Source of the DNA: Sphaerisporangium siamense
Lineage (GTDB): Bacteria; Actinomycetota; Actinomycetes; Streptosporangiales; Streptosporangiaceae
Reading direction: 5' to 3'
Length of the DNA: 64,000 nucleotides
NCBI RefSeq assembly: GCF_014205275.1
Contig: NZ_JACHND010000001.1
Location: 3,286,001 to 3,350,000, forward strand
In this document: one piece after another, positions 1-8,733 of the stretch
Numbering within the stretch: the first letter of the stretch is position 1
Layout of the letters: each line of letters starts with the position of its first letter
The notes under the pieces: model-generated
What the model saw: the letters and a program-made list of their open reading frames with translations, nothing else
The model's database searches: none
Told to the model about the DNA's origin: nothing
Made by a program: the position numbers and the translations under genes

Positions 1-577
1 CCTGATGTACGGCTACGACGCGGCCGGGGTGGACGTCGACGGCAAGGACTTCGAGGCGTACGCGGCGTTCATCCGCACCTACCTCAAGCGCAAACGCCTG
101 AAGCACTCCGCCGAGGTGGTGCCGGTGCGGCGCGAGCGCAGGCTGGTCGCCCGCAGGCTGGAGGTCTCGATCGGGCTGTCCAAGGAGGAGTACAAGGCCG
201 GGGACAAGCGCAGGCTCACCGTCGTCAACGCCGACACCACCACCGCCGGCGGGTTCTTCCCCCGCGCGTCCTTCGACGTGATCGTCGCCGACGCGCCGTA
301 CGGCGTCCAGCACGGCAGCCGTGACCGGCAGAGCGCCCTCAGCAGGCGTCCGCTGGACCTGCTGAGCGCGGCGGTGCCGGAGTGGACGGGCCTGCTGCGG
401 CCCGGCGGGGCGATCGGCCTGTCCTGGAACACCTACGTCGCCCCCCGCGACGACGTGGCCGCGATCTTCGCCGAGAACGGTCTGGAGGTGCGGGACGACG
501 GCCCCTACCGCCGGTTCCGGCACCGGGTCGACCAGGCGATCATCAGGGACGTCGTCGTCGCCCGCAAACCGTCCTGA
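1..577 (+). CDS. TRM11-like SAM-dependent methyltransferase, 5'-truncated
   Basis: The reading frame is open from the window edge to the TGA at 575-577, so the N-terminus lies outside. About 190 residues are visible. They contain an NADTTT segment, a DVIVADAPYG strand (residues 96-100 counted from the first Met at position 5), which is the (D/N)PPY-type catalytic motif of amino-methyltransferases in a DAPY form, and LLRPGGAIGLSWNTY, typical of the last part of a class I methyltransferase fold. The combination resembles the catalytic half of TRM11/THUMP-type RNA guanine methyltransferases. A THUMP domain, if present, is outside the window. The RNA substrate is inferred from the family only. 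Confidence 0.7.
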   Translation, partial: LMYGYDAAGVDVDGKDFEAYAAFIRTYLKRKRLKHSAEVVPVRRERRLVARRLEVSIGLSKEEYKAGDKRRLTVVNADTTTAGGFFPRASFDVIVADAPYGVQHGSRDRQSALSRRPLDLLSAAVPEWTGLLRPGGAIGLSWNTYVAPRDDVAAIFAENGLEVRDDGPYRRFRHRVDQAIIRDVVVARKPS

Positions 578-675
578 TCGGGCGCGGTGCGGAAGAGCCG
601 GGCACCTCTTTCGGCGCGCATGGGCGGCGCGGGACGCCGGATCGTGATACGGAGGGGGAGGCGAAGGAGGATCTC

Positions 676-1716
676 ATGCTGCCCTGGCAGGCCGATCTCG
701 AAGGTCGCGTCGACGAGCACGTCATCGACAGCGAAGCGCTGCGCGGCAATCCCTTGAACGACCCGCACCGCCGCCCGCTGTGGGTCTACGTGCCCCCGGG
801 GTACGACGACGACCCCGGCCGCGCCTACCCGGCCATCTACGTGATCCAGGGGTACACCGGCCACATCGGCATGTGGCGCAACCGCACCCCGTTCCGGCAG
901 CCGTTCGTCGAGACCGCCGACCAGGTGTTCGCGCGGGGCGAGGCGCCGCCGGCGATCGTCGTGTACGTGGACGCCTGGACGGCCTACGGGGGCAGCCAGT
1001 TCGTGGACTCGCCCGGCACCGGCCGGTACCACACCTACCTCTGCGACGAGGTGGTCCCCTGGGTGGACGCCCACTACCGCACGCTCGCCGACCGCGACCA
1101 CCGGGCCATCGCCGGCAAGTCCAGCGGCGGTTTCGGGGCGATGATCACGCCCATGCTGCGTCCCGACCTGTTCGGCGCGCTCGCCACCCACGCGGGCGAC
1201 AGCCTGTACGAGCACTGCTACCTGCCCGGGTTCGCCCAGGCGGTGCGCCATCTGCGCGCCTACGACGGCGACATCCTGCGCTGGTGGAAGGAGTTCCAGT
1301 CCCGCCCCGCCTTCACCGACCCCGCCGACGACGTGCTGCTCGTCGCGCTCGGCTGCTCCGCCGCGTTCTCCGCCCGGCCGGACGGCACTCCGGAGCTGCC
1401 CGTCGACCCGCGCACCGGCGAGTTGCGGCCGGAACTCTGGCGGCGGTGGCTCGACTGGGATCCCGTCCGCATGGTGCCGGAGCACGCCGACGCCATGCGG
1501 ACCATGCGCGCGATCTGGATCGACGCGGGGACCAGGGACGAGTACTACCTCGATCTGGGCGCCGAGGCCTTCCGCCGTTCGCTGCTGGACAACGGGGTCT
1601 CGCCCGGCGTCATCCACTTCGAGCTGTTCGACGCGGGCCACGGCGCCATCGACCATCGCTATCCGCTGTCGCTGGCCTGGCTGGCCACGCGGCTCACTGA
1701 ACGTACGTGCAGATGA
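676..1716 (+). CDS. Alpha/beta-hydrolase esterase (esterase D / FrmB-like fold)
   Basis: A 346-aa protein. The ATG at 676 is chosen because AAGGAGG lies at 664-670, 5 nt upstream; the open frame further upstream has no such support. The nucleophile elbow G-K-S-S-G is at residues 147-151, so Ser149 is the likely nucleophile, followed by GGFGAM. DAGTRDEYYLDLGA and DAGHG near the C-terminus fit the acid and the catalytic His (His of AGHGAIDH). The family hydrolyses carboxyl esters or thioesters; no substrate can be named. There is no signal peptide, so it is probably cytosolic. The 3' end overlaps the convergent gene at 1694-2032 by 23 bases. Confidence 0.82.
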   Translation: MLPWQADLEGRVDEHVIDSEALRGNPLNDPHRRPLWVYVPPGYDDDPGRAYPAIYVIQGYTGHIGMWRNRTPFRQPFVETADQVFARGEAPPAIVVYVDAWTAYGGSQFVDSPGTGRYHTYLCDEVVPWVDAHYRTLADRDHRAIAGKSSGGFGAMITPMLRPDLFGALATHAGDSLYEHCYLPGFAQAVRHLRAYDGDILRWWKEFQSRPAFTDPADDVLLVALGCSAAFSARPDGTPELPVDPRTGELRPELWRRWLDWDPVRMVPEHADAMRTMRAIWIDAGTRDEYYLDLGAEAFRRSLLDNGVSPGVIHFELFDAGHGAIDHRYPLSLAWLATRLTERTCR

Positions 1717-2032
1717 GGGACTGGCTCACTCCCTGCCGGTAGGCGGTGACGACGGAGCGGGTGAAGAATTCGCAGGCCTGCCAGGGGTTGCCGCTGCCGA
1801 CGTAGACAAGGTTGCCGCTGGTGCCGCGCTGGTAGCAGGAAAGGTTTCCCTGGTAGAAGCCGATCATGGAGTTGGAGTAGACCTTCGCGGCGCAGTAGTC
1901 GCCGAGACTGAGCGGGCTCATCACGATGTCGGCGGTGGCGAGGGTTCGGGCCTGGGCGGGTGCGGTGGTGGCGATCGCCCCCGCGCCCGCGAGGAAGAGG
2001 CCGGCGAAGAGGATGGCGGAGCGTCGCAGCAT
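1694..2032 (-). CDS. Small secreted protein of unknown function
   Basis: 112 aa beginning MLRRSAILFAGLFLAGAG, a clear Sec signal peptide with a likely cut after TTAPAQA. The mature part (about 85 aa) has four cysteines (DYCAAK, LSCYQ, QACEFF, LICTY), which suggests two disulfides outside the cell. An AAAGGAG ribosome site lies just upstream on the minus strand (2038-2044). I recognise no family. It overlaps the esterase end in convergent orientation. Confidence 0.7.
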   Translation of the reverse strand: MLRRSAILFAGLFLAGAGAIATTAPAQARTLATADIVMSPLSLGDYCAAKVYSNSMIGFYQGNLSCYQRGTSGNLVYVGSGNPWQACEFFTRSVVTAYRQGVSQSLICTYVQ

Positions 2033-2090
2033 GTGGTCTCCTTTTGAACGCTGCCCTGCTAGACGCAGTATCCATTAGGAAACTTTCTTG

Positions 2091-2432
2091 TCAATAGCCA
2101 AGATCTCCGAGGTGGGAGAGCCGTTCTCCCGCCTCGGGCAGCTTCGCGCTGAGCACGTCCACCCGCTCGATCGTCGGCGGCCGGGTGAACAGCTCGTCCG
2201 ACCGGTCGAGCAGGGCGGTGGTGAGCCTGCCCGTCAGGTGCGCCCGCCGGTCCTCCTCGGCGGCGAACGCCACGAAGGCGCCGAACGTCGTGCAGTTCAC
2301 GCGCAACGCGATCCAGGCCGCCGTGCCCGCCTCGTCCTCGACCAGGGCGCACCCCTCGCGCAGGAAGCCCTCGACGTCGTGCTCCCTGCCGGGCCGGGCG
2401 TGCACGCGTATCAGCAGGCCGCAGCCGATCAT
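2091..2432 (-). CDS. Antibiotic-biosynthesis-monooxygenase-like (ABM) domain protein
   Basis: 113 aa. The N-terminus GLLIRVHARPGREHDVEGFLREGCALVEDEAGTAAW has the length and pattern of the ferredoxin-like ABM fold (strand, then 'PG...' loop, helix, then an E..GT..W strand). These small dimeric proteins include quinone-forming monooxygenases and haem-degrading enzymes, but many are uncharacterised. No catalytic residue can be assigned, so the function is open. It stands alone between two minus-strand genes. Confidence 0.65.
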   Translation of the reverse strand: MIGCGLLIRVHARPGREHDVEGFLREGCALVEDEAGTAAWIALRVNCTTFGAFVAFAAEEDRRAHLTGRLTTALLDRSDELFTRPPTIERVDVLSAKLPEAGERLSHLGDLGY

Positions 2433-2514
2433 CGCCGATCCCCCCCCCGGCCGCGCGAGCCATCAACATGCCCTACCCGCCGGCCGGCCCGCGTGAACGC
2501 GCGGGGAGGCGAAC

Positions 2515-3237
2515 TTACGCCGTCTTGGCGCCGGGAAGGGAAAGGTCCGCCGCGCCGGGCGCGGGCAGGTCCGCGACGCCGGGCGAGGGGACCACGATGG
2601 CGGTGAGGATCAGGCCGTTCTCCACCAGCAGGCGGCCGGAGAACCCCTGGAGCCGCGCGCCGCCCACCGTGGGGCCCGGCACCAGCAGCCGGGCCGCGAA
2701 CGTGCCGCGCGCCGGGTCGATCTCGACCGACGCCTCCTCGAAGTCCAGCCACAGCCCGGTCAGCGGGAACCACGCCTTGTAGACCGTCTCCTTGGCGCAG
2801 AAGAGCAGCCGCTCCCAGCGGACCGAGGCGTCCCGCCGGGAGAGCTCGGCCAGGTGGACGCGCTCCTCCGGCAGGGAGATCACCTCAAGGACCCCCTCGG
2901 GCAGCGGCCCGTTCGGCTCCGCGTCGATGCCGATGGCCGCGACCTGCGACGACCTGGCCAGCGCGGCGCCGCGGTAGCCCTCGCAGTGGGTGATGCTGCC
3001 GACGACGCCGCCCGGCCAGCCCGGCTCGCCGCGCGGGCCGGGCACCACCGGCGCGGGCGGCAGCCCCAGCACGCCGAGGGCCCGCCGCACGCACGCCCGC
3101 GCCGAGGTGAACTCCCTGCGGCGCTTGTCCACCGCCTGGGCGAGGGCCTCTTCCTCCTCCGGGAACAGCTCGACGTCCGACGGGTCCTCGAAGAGGTCGG
3201 CGCAGGCCACGGATGTGGGGACGATGCGCTCGATCAC
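2515..3237 (-). CDS. 4'-phosphopantetheinyl transferase (EntD/Sfp superfamily)
   Basis: 240 aa. The GTG start at 3237 overlaps the stop of the upstream metallophosphoesterase gene (GTGA, 3234-3237), indicating translational coupling. Key motifs are SITHCEGY (81-88), GIDAEP (103-108, Mg-binding Asp105 and Glu107) and WERLLFCAKETVYKAW (141-156) with Glu150 and Lys154, matching the EntD-type enzymes that move phosphopantetheine from CoA to carrier-protein serines in polyketide, peptide or siderophore synthesis. No carrier-protein gene is in the window, so it probably serves pathways elsewhere. The last 15 residues (PSPGVADLPAPGAADL) form an imperfect repeat tail. Confidence 0.85.
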   Translation of the reverse strand: MIERIVPTSVACADLFEDPSDVELFPEEEEALAQAVDKRRREFTSARACVRRALGVLGLPPAPVVPGPRGEPGWPGGVVGSITHCEGYRGAALARSSQVAAIGIDAEPNGPLPEGVLEVISLPEERVHLAELSRRDASVRWERLLFCAKETVYKAWFPLTGLWLDFEEASVEIDPARGTFAARLLVPGPTVGGARLQGFSGRLLVENGLILTAIVVPSPGVADLPAPGAADLSLPGAKTA

Positions 3238-4088
3238 GGGGCGTCCTCGGGGAAGACCTCGCGCAGCGGCTCCCGGCCCTCCCTGTCGTACATGCGCCGC
3301 TCGCGCGGGTAGCCCAGCGAGACCTCCTCGAAGCGCACGCCGTCGTACCAGGTGGTGCGCGGGATGTGCAGGTGGCCGTAGATCACGGCGGCGGCGTTGT
3401 ACTTCAGGTGCCAGTCGGCGGTCTCGACCGTGCCGCACCACTGCGCGAACTGCGGGTAGCGCAGGATCTGGGTCGGCTCGCGGGTCAGCGGGAAGTGGTT
3501 GACCAGCACCGTCGGGAGCGAGGGGTCGCGCTCGGCGAGGCGGACCACGGTCTCGCGCAGCCGCGCCCGGCACCAGGCGTCCCTGCTCGGATACGGGTCA
3601 GGGTGCAGCAGGAACTCGTCGGTGCACACCACCCCGGCGTCGTGCGCCCACGCCAGGGCCTCCTCCTTGGTGGTGCCGGGCGGCCGGAACGTGTAGTCGT
3701 ACAGCAGGAACAGCGGCACGATCGTCACCGGCCCGCCCGGGCCCGTCCACACCGGGTAAGGGTCCTCCGGGGTGAGGACGCCGAGGCGGCGGCAGACCTC
3801 GACCAGGTAGCGGTAGCGCGCCTCGCCGCGCAGCCGCACCGGATCGTCCTTGGGCGTCCACAGCTCGTGGTTGCCCGGCGCCCACACGACGGTGGCGAAA
3901 CGCTCCTTGAGCAGGTCGAGCGCCCACTCGATGTCGGCGGCCACCTCGCCGACGTCGCCGGCCACGATCAGCCAGTCGGCGTCCGACCTCGGCCGCAGCT
4001 TCTCGACGATCTCACGGTTCTCCGGATAGGCGACGTGGATGTCGCTGATCGCCAGGAGCCTGCCGCCGGCCTTGCCGCTCACCGTCAC
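3234..4088 (-). CDS. Calcineurin-like metallophosphoesterase
   Basis: 284 aa from a GTG at 4088. An upstream in-frame codon at 4172 would reach into the divergent ABC-F gene and is less likely. Metal-site motifs appear in order: ISDIH (Asp16, His18), AGDVGE (Asp45), APGNHELW (Asn73, His74), LVNHFP, and IYGHLH near the C-terminus. Together they form the complete two-metal site of the family. Substrate unknown. Its stop overlaps the start of the phosphopantetheinyl transferase gene, a pairing seen in other actinomycetes as far as I recall, so the two are probably co-transcribed. Confidence 0.85.
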   Translation of the reverse strand: MTVSGKAGGRLLAISDIHVAYPENREIVEKLRPRSDADWLIVAGDVGEVAADIEWALDLLKERFATVVWAPGNHELWTPKDDPVRLRGEARYRYLVEVCRRLGVLTPEDPYPVWTGPGGPVTIVPLFLLYDYTFRPPGTTKEEALAWAHDAGVVCTDEFLLHPDPYPSRDAWCRARLRETVVRLAERDPSLPTVLVNHFPLTREPTQILRYPQFAQWCGTVETADWHLKYNAAAVIYGHLHIPRTTWYDGVRFEEVSLGYPRERRMYDREGREPLREVFPEDAP

Positions 4089-4162
4089 ATGGTGATCGTA
4101 ACCGGCCTCGCCGGGTGCCCGCGGTCGCGCCCGTTCGCTCCGGGGGCGGATAGCGTTTGCGC

Positions 4163-5812
4163 ATGACCGCAACGATCGTCGCCAAGGACCTCGCCGCCGG
4201 GCACGGGGAGCGCGTGCTGTTCTCCGGGCTGGACCTCGTCGTCGCGCCCGAGGACGTCATCGGCCTGGTCGGCGTGAACGGCGCGGGCAAGTCGACCCTG
4301 CTGCGCATCCTCGCCGGCCTGGTCCCCGCCGAGCGGGGCGCGGTCCAGGCGAGCCCGCCCACGGCCGCCGTCGGCTACCTCCCGCAGGAGCCCGAGCGCA
4401 GGCCCGGCGAGACCGTCGCCGATTTCCTGGCCAGGCGCACCGGCGTCGCCGCCGCCCAGCGTGCCCTGGACTCCGCGACCGAGGGCCTGGTCGAGGGCCG
4501 CCCCGGCGCCGACGACGCCTATTCGGCCGCCCTGGAGCGCTGGCTCGCCCTCGGCGGCGCCGACCTGGCCGAGCGCGCCGAGGAGGTCGCCGCCGACCTC
4601 GGCCTGGCCGTCGAGCTCGGACGGCACATGACCGCGCTGTCGGGCGGCCAGGCCGCCCGCGCCGGGCTGGCGTCCCTGCTGCTCAGCCGCTACGACGTGT
4701 TCCTGCTCGACGAGCCGACCAACGACCTGGACCTGGACGGCCTCGACCGCCTGGAGCGCTTCGTCGCCGGCCTGCGCGCCGGCACGGTCGTGGTCAGCCA
4801 CGACCGCGAGTTCCTCGCCAGGACCGTCACCAAGGTCGTCGAGCTGGACCTCGCCCAGCAGCAGGTCAACACCTACGGCGGCGGCTACGAGGCGTACCTG
4901 GCCGAGCGCGAGGTCGCCCGCCGCCACGCCCGCGACCGGTACGAGGAGTACGCCGACACGCGGGCCTCCCTGGAGACCAGGGCCAGGACCCAGCGGGCCT
5001 GGATGGAGAAGGGCGTCAAGAACGCCCGGCGCAAGGCCCCCGACAACGACAAGATCGGCCGCAAGTTCCGCAGCGAGGCCACCGAGAAGCAGGCGGCCAA
5101 GGCCCGCCAGACCGAGCGGCTGATCGAGCGCATGGAGGTCGTGGAGGAGCCCCGCAAGGAGTGGGAGCTGCGCATGGAGATCGCGGCCGCCCCGCGGGCC
5201 GGGGCCGTGGTCGCCACCCTGCGCGGGGCGGTGGTCCGGCGCGGCGCGTTCGTCCTCGGCCCGGTGGACCTGCAGATCGGCTGGGCCGAGCGGGTGGCGA
5301 TCACCGGGCCGAACGGGTCGGGCAAGACCACGCTGCTGTCGGCCGTCCTCGGCCGGGTCCCCCTGGACGAGGGCCACGCGGCGCTCGGCCCCGGGGTCGT
5401 GGTCGGCGAGGTCGATCAGGCGCGGGGCCTCTTCCTCGGCGACGAGCCGCTGCTGGAGGCGTTCGGCGCCGCCGTCCCCGCCCTCGCCCCCGCCGACGCG
5501 CGCACCCTGCTGGCCAAGTTCGGGCTCAGGGCGGCCCACGTGCTGCGCCCCGCCGCCACGCTCTCGCCGGGCGAGCGGACGCGGGCGGCGCTCGCCCTGC
5601 TGCAGGGGCGTGGCGTGAACCTGCTCGTGCTGGACGAGCCGACCAACCATCTCGATCTTCCGGCGATCGAGCAGCTGGAGTCGGCGCTGGCGTCCTATCC
5701 GGGCACGCTGCTGCTCGTCACCCACGACCGGCGCATGCTCAAGGCCGTCGACACGACCCGCCACCTCGGCGTGCTGCGCGGCGAGGTCCGCGAGATCGTC
5801 CCGGGCGCCTGA
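4163..5812 (+). CDS. ABC-F family ATP-binding cassette protein
   Basis: 549 aa with two nucleotide-binding domains and no membrane segments. Domain 1 has Walker A GVNGAGKST (37-45), signature LSGGQAAR and Walker B LLDEPTNDLD. Between the domains is a charged linker rich in R/K/E. Domain 2 has GPNGSGKTT, a modified signature LSPGERTR and LDEPTNHLD. This is the layout of ribosome-acting ABC-F factors (EttA/Uup, or antibiotic-resistance proteins that clear the ribosome). The pathway cannot be decided from sequence. The ATG at 4163 is preferred over a TTG at 4157; neither has a strong ribosome site. It is divergent from the metallophosphoesterase gene. Confidence 0.88.
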   Translation: MTATIVAKDLAAGHGERVLFSGLDLVVAPEDVIGLVGVNGAGKSTLLRILAGLVPAERGAVQASPPTAAVGYLPQEPERRPGETVADFLARRTGVAAAQRALDSATEGLVEGRPGADDAYSAALERWLALGGADLAERAEEVAADLGLAVELGRHMTALSGGQAARAGLASLLLSRYDVFLLDEPTNDLDLDGLDRLERFVAGLRAGTVVVSHDREFLARTVTKVVELDLAQQQVNTYGGGYEAYLAEREVARRHARDRYEEYADTRASLETRARTQRAWMEKGVKNARRKAPDNDKIGRKFRSEATEKQAAKARQTERLIERMEVVEEPRKEWELRMEIAAAPRAGAVVATLRGAVVRRGAFVLGPVDLQIGWAERVAITGPNGSGKTTLLSAVLGRVPLDEGHAALGPGVVVGEVDQARGLFLGDEPLLEAFGAAVPALAPADARTLLAKFGLRAAHVLRPAATLSPGERTRAALALLQGRGVNLLVLDEPTNHLDLPAIEQLESALASYPGTLLLVTHDRRMLKAVDTTRHLGVLRGEVREIVPGA

Positions 5813-5893
5813 CCCTGCCCACGAGTGCGTCCCCCGGCCTCGCGGACGTGCCGCGGCGGTGAAGGCGCTGGTCAGGGGGTGCTCCCGTTTGGA

Positions 5894-5919
5894 GAAGCAC
5901 GTCGTGCTTCGCGCATACT
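5894..5919 (+). promoter_or_regulatory. 17-bp perfect dyad plus possible -10 box
   Basis: GAAGCACG (5894-5901), a single T, then CGTGCTTC (5903-5910) form a perfect inverted repeat. CATACT (5914-5919) follows and could be a -10 hexamer for the gene starting at 6008, in which case the dyad would sit over the -35 position like an operator. There is no T-tract after it, so it is not a simple terminator. Confidence 0.45.
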
Positions 5920-6007
5920 GGACACGAGGGAGCCGGTGGGCCGCCGTACGGCGAACTCCCTCGCGCCGGGAGCCGTGGGGACCCGGTCATGCACGAAAGG
6001 GCGCCCG

Positions 6008-6439
6008 ATGTCCCACTCCGATTTCACGGACCGCTTCGTCGAGGCCTGGAACGCTCATGACATCGCCGCGCTGGTCAGAATGTTCCATCCGGACGGCGTC
6101 ATGGTCACCCCCGGCGGGGTTGGCGAGGATCATGAACAGATCGCCTCGATGCTCGAACAGTTCATGACCGCGTTCCCCGATATCAAGCTGACCCTGTGGA
6201 CGGCCCTGCCCAGCGGGGAGAGCACGGCGCTGGAGATGGTCCTGTCCGGCACCCATCTGGGTTCTTTCCTGTTGCCCGGAGGCGGCGCGCTGGAGCCCAC
6301 CGGCCGCCCAATCGCGGTGCGGACCTGCACGTTCACCACGCTGGAGGGGGGACGCATCATCAGCCACCGTGTCTTCTTCGACCAGTTCGAGCTGGCGACG
6401 CAGCTCGGCTGCACGCTGCAGCCCCCTGAGGAAGGCTAG
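6008..6439 (+). CDS. NTF2/SnoaL-like protein
   Basis: 143 aa. The sequence DFTDRFVEAWNAHDIAALVRMFHPDGVMVTPGG is the classic opening of SnoaL-like (NTF2 fold) proteins, and the C-terminal half (TGRPIAVRTCTFTTLEGGRIISHRVFFDQFELATQLG) is typical of the ester-cyclase-like branch. Members range from polyketide cyclases to binding or sensing domains; no chemistry can be assigned. The stop codon touches the start of the SpoIIE-type phosphatase gene, so the pair is likely one transcript, perhaps under the dyad at 5894. Confidence 0.75.
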   Translation: MSHSDFTDRFVEAWNAHDIAALVRMFHPDGVMVTPGGVGEDHEQIASMLEQFMTAFPDIKLTLWTALPSGESTALEMVLSGTHLGSFLLPGGGALEPTGRPIAVRTCTFTTLEGGRIISHRVFFDQFELATQLGCTLQPPEEG

Positions 6440-7723
6440 GTGGGCCCTATGGGCGAGTGCCGTGGTACGGAGCGCATGCTGACCGCCCTGCTCGACGCCA
6501 GCCACATGGCGGGGTTCGAGCAGGTGCCGTTCCTGGTCGCCGAGCACGCCGCCCGTGCCGGGCTGCGCGACGTGGTGATCTTCCTCGCCGACCTGCAGCA
6601 GGAGGTCCTGCGCCCCGTCGTGGACACCGGGCCGTCCGCCTCCGGACGCACCGCCGCGGAGCTCAGCGAACTGAAGATCGACGCGACGCTGGCCGGCCGC
6701 GCCTTCCAGGAGGTGCGGTTCCTGCGCGGCTCCGGCGGCGAGGGGGGTCCCCTCTGCTGGTGGGTGCCGCTGCTGGACGGCACCGAGCGGCTCGGCGTGC
6801 TGCGCGTCACCACCGACACCGACGACCCGGCGTGCCAGGAGGCGATGCGGGCCCTGTCCGCCCTGGTCGCCATGCTGGTCGTCTGCACCCGGTGGTACAG
6901 CGACTCCTACGCGCGCCTGGTCCGGACCCGCCCGATGAACGTGGCCGCGGAGATGCGCTGGAACGTCATGCCCCCGCTCAGCTTCGCCAACGCCGACCTG
7001 ATGATCGCCGGGGCGCTGGAGCCCGCGTACGAGGTCGGCGGGGACGCCTTCGACTACTCCATCGAGGGCGACGTCGCGCACCTGGCGATCTACGACGCCA
7101 TGGGGCACGACGTCCCCGCGGGCATGACCGCGAACCTGGCCCTCGCGGTCTGCCGCAACCGCCGCCGCGAGGGCGACGACCTCGTCGCGACCAGCGTGGC
7201 GGCCGAGCGGACGCTGATCGCCGAGTTCGGCGACGAGACCCGCTTCGTCACCGCGATCCTCGCCGACCTCGACATCGCGACCGGCAGGCTCACCTGGATC
7301 AACCGCGGGCACCACCCGCCCGTGCTGATCCGCGGCGGCCGTCACCCCGGGCTGCTGCGCTGCCCGCCCTCCCACCCCCTCGGCCTGGACCTCGGCGTGC
7401 CGGTCACCGTGTGCGAGGAGCACCTGGAGCCCGGCGACCGCGTGCTGCTCTACACCGACGGCATCACCGAGGCCCGGAGCAGGCACGGCCAGGAGTTCGG
7501 CCTGGACAGGTTCGTGGACTTCATCATCCGCCACAGCGCCGACGGCCTGCCGATCAACGAGACGCTGCGCCGGCTGGTCCACGGCGTGCTGGAGTACCAC
7601 GAGGGGCGGCTCCAGGACGACGCCACCGTGCTCGTCGCGGAGTGGCACGGCTCGGCGCGGTCGATGCTGGGAGAGTTCGGGGACGCCGCCGGCACGAGCA
7701 CGGCCGTGTCCGGCGCCCGTTGA
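6440..7723 (+). CDS. GAF-like sensor with PP2C/SpoIIE-type serine phosphatase domain
   Basis: 427 aa if started at the GTG directly after the upstream stop. An ATG at 6449 with its own AGGTGG site is an equally good start. The N-terminal half (about 1-170) has GAF-like features (VVIFLADLQQEVLRPVVDTG, WWVPLLDGTERLGVLRVT). The C-terminal half is a SpoIIE phosphatase: VGGDAFDY, LAIYDAMGHD, TAILADLDIATGRLTWINRGHHPP, LLYTDGITEAR. Such proteins dephosphorylate anti-anti-sigma factors in partner-switching circuits. No anti-sigma or STAS gene is adjacent, so the target is elsewhere. Cytosolic; no membrane helices. Confidence 0.87.
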   Translation: MGPMGECRGTERMLTALLDASHMAGFEQVPFLVAEHAARAGLRDVVIFLADLQQEVLRPVVDTGPSASGRTAAELSELKIDATLAGRAFQEVRFLRGSGGEGGPLCWWVPLLDGTERLGVLRVTTDTDDPACQEAMRALSALVAMLVVCTRWYSDSYARLVRTRPMNVAAEMRWNVMPPLSFANADLMIAGALEPAYEVGGDAFDYSIEGDVAHLAIYDAMGHDVPAGMTANLALAVCRNRRREGDDLVATSVAAERTLIAEFGDETRFVTAILADLDIATGRLTWINRGHHPPVLIRGGRHPGLLRCPPSHPLGLDLGVPVTVCEEHLEPGDRVLLYTDGITEARSRHGQEFGLDRFVDFIIRHSADGLPINETLRRLVHGVLEYHEGRLQDDATVLVAEWHGSARSMLGEFGDAAGTSTAVSGAR

Positions 7724-7767
7724 CCGCGCCCGCGGTTCGTCCCGTCCCACGGGGTAGGGCATGGGAC

Positions 7768-7980
7768 ATGAGACGACGCTACAACGTCCGTGTGATCGGG
7801 GCCGCCGCCGGGCTGATCGTCTTCCTGGCCGCCGCCCTGTACGGGGGCATCTCGCAGAACTGGTTCCTGTTCTTCGCCGGCCTGCTGGTGGCGATCTTCT
7901 GCATGGCGTACGTGATGATCACCGGCGAGAACTGGAAGACGGAGCGCGAGGACGACACCGCCAAGGTGCGGCGCGGTTGA
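7768..7980 (+). CDS. Small two-helix membrane protein
   Basis: 70 aa starting MRRRYNVRVIGAAAGLIVFLAA. Two hydrophobic segments (about 9-26 and 31-51) separated by YGGISQNW, then a charged tail (KTEREDDTAKVRRG). GGGGTAGG lies upstream at 7751-7758. I recognise no named family. It probably sits in the plasma membrane with a cytosolic C-terminus by the positive-inside rule. Confidence 0.6.
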   Translation: MRRRYNVRVIGAAAGLIVFLAAALYGGISQNWFLFFAGLLVAIFCMAYVMITGENWKTEREDDTAKVRRG

Positions 7981-7983
7981 CGG

Positions 7984-8430
7984 CTACGGTTCGACGGCCG
8001 TCCTGCGCACGCGCACGCGTAACGCGTGGCCGTGGGTGGCGAACGGGCCCTCGCCCTCGGGGACGCCCGTGACCACGTCCACCACCAGCGTGCCCTCGTG
8101 GTCGTGCTCGCGCACCGAGGTCGCCGGCTCGGCGATGGAGCCGAGCAGCGCCCACAGGCGGCGGCGGACGTCCCGGTGCGTGGTGTGGGCGCCGACGACC
8201 GCCTCGACGTTGAGGACGCCGTCGTCGCCGATGTTCCAGCCCTCGACGGCCAGGCCGGGCACCCCGGCCGCCATCAGGTGCGGCACCAGGTGGACCTCGG
8301 GCTCTTCCGCCACCCAGGCGTCCCGGCGGGCCAGCGCCGCCAGTTCTTCCATCTCGGGGGCGAACACGGCGGCGTTCCCCGCCCCGAAGCCCCGCTCGTC
8401 GGTGTCCCAGCGTCGCTGCGACGGATTCAC
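7984..8430 (-). CDS. Hypothetical protein
   Basis: 148 aa from the GTG at 8430, chosen because a GAGGAG site ends 8 nt upstream on the minus strand. The protein is soluble and acidic at first, with GVLNVEAVVGAHTTHRDVRRRLWALLGSIAEPATSVREHDHEG in the middle. I do not recognise a family. It is convergent with the small membrane protein, only 3 bases from its stop. Confidence 0.55.
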   Translation of the reverse strand: MNPSQRRWDTDERGFGAGNAAVFAPEMEELAALARRDAWVAEEPEVHLVPHLMAAGVPGLAVEGWNIGDDGVLNVEAVVGAHTTHRDVRRRLWALLGSIAEPATSVREHDHEGTLVVDVVTGVPEGEGPFATHGHALRVRVRRTAVEP

Positions 8431-8733
8431 GCTGCTCACTCCTCGCCGAGGGTCGTGGCGACCGGGATCGACCCGATCACCTGACCAACTGAACAACTGA
8501 TCAGCATTGATCAACGCGGAAGGCCCACGTTAGTCCCGGGAGGGAAAACTTGTGGCCGGAAGAGAAAACCGGCGCGCCGAAGCCGGGAAGGAACGCGGCG
8601 GGACGCGGTTCCCGGACGCCGGCGCCGGCCACGCGCGCCTCAGGCCGGCGTTCCGCGGGTGCGTGAAAGTACTCAGGCGCGGCCGGGCACGCGTACTCAG
8701 GCGGCGCGCGGCGCGGTCCGGGAGCATCGAGGC
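8431..8733. other. Intergenic region with dyads and repeats
   Basis: This 303-base gap holds the divergent promoters of the genes on either side. TGATCA occurs twice, 4 bases apart (8498-8503 and 8508-8513), making an exact dyad upstream of the minus-strand gene. GTACTCAGGCG occurs twice (8669-8679, 8693-8703) upstream of the plus-strand gene. No further gene is visible. Confidence 0.6.
8669..8703 (+). promoter_or_regulatory. Two direct copies of a GTACTCA half-site (candidate MacR sites)
   Basis: GTACTCAGGCG is repeated exactly with a 24-base period, ending 31 bases before the ATG at 8734. The 7-base core GTACTCA is the right half of the palindrome I recall for the Streptomyces MacR response regulator (TGAGTAC-nn-GTACTCA). 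The left halves are degenerate here (about 4 of 7). The macR/macS-like genes lie immediately downstream, convergent. Confidence 0.45.

Noticed and set aside
4085..5764. Long minus-strand frame opposite the ABC-F gene
   Set aside because: The plus strand has two complete ABC domains; the minus-strand product is low complexity.
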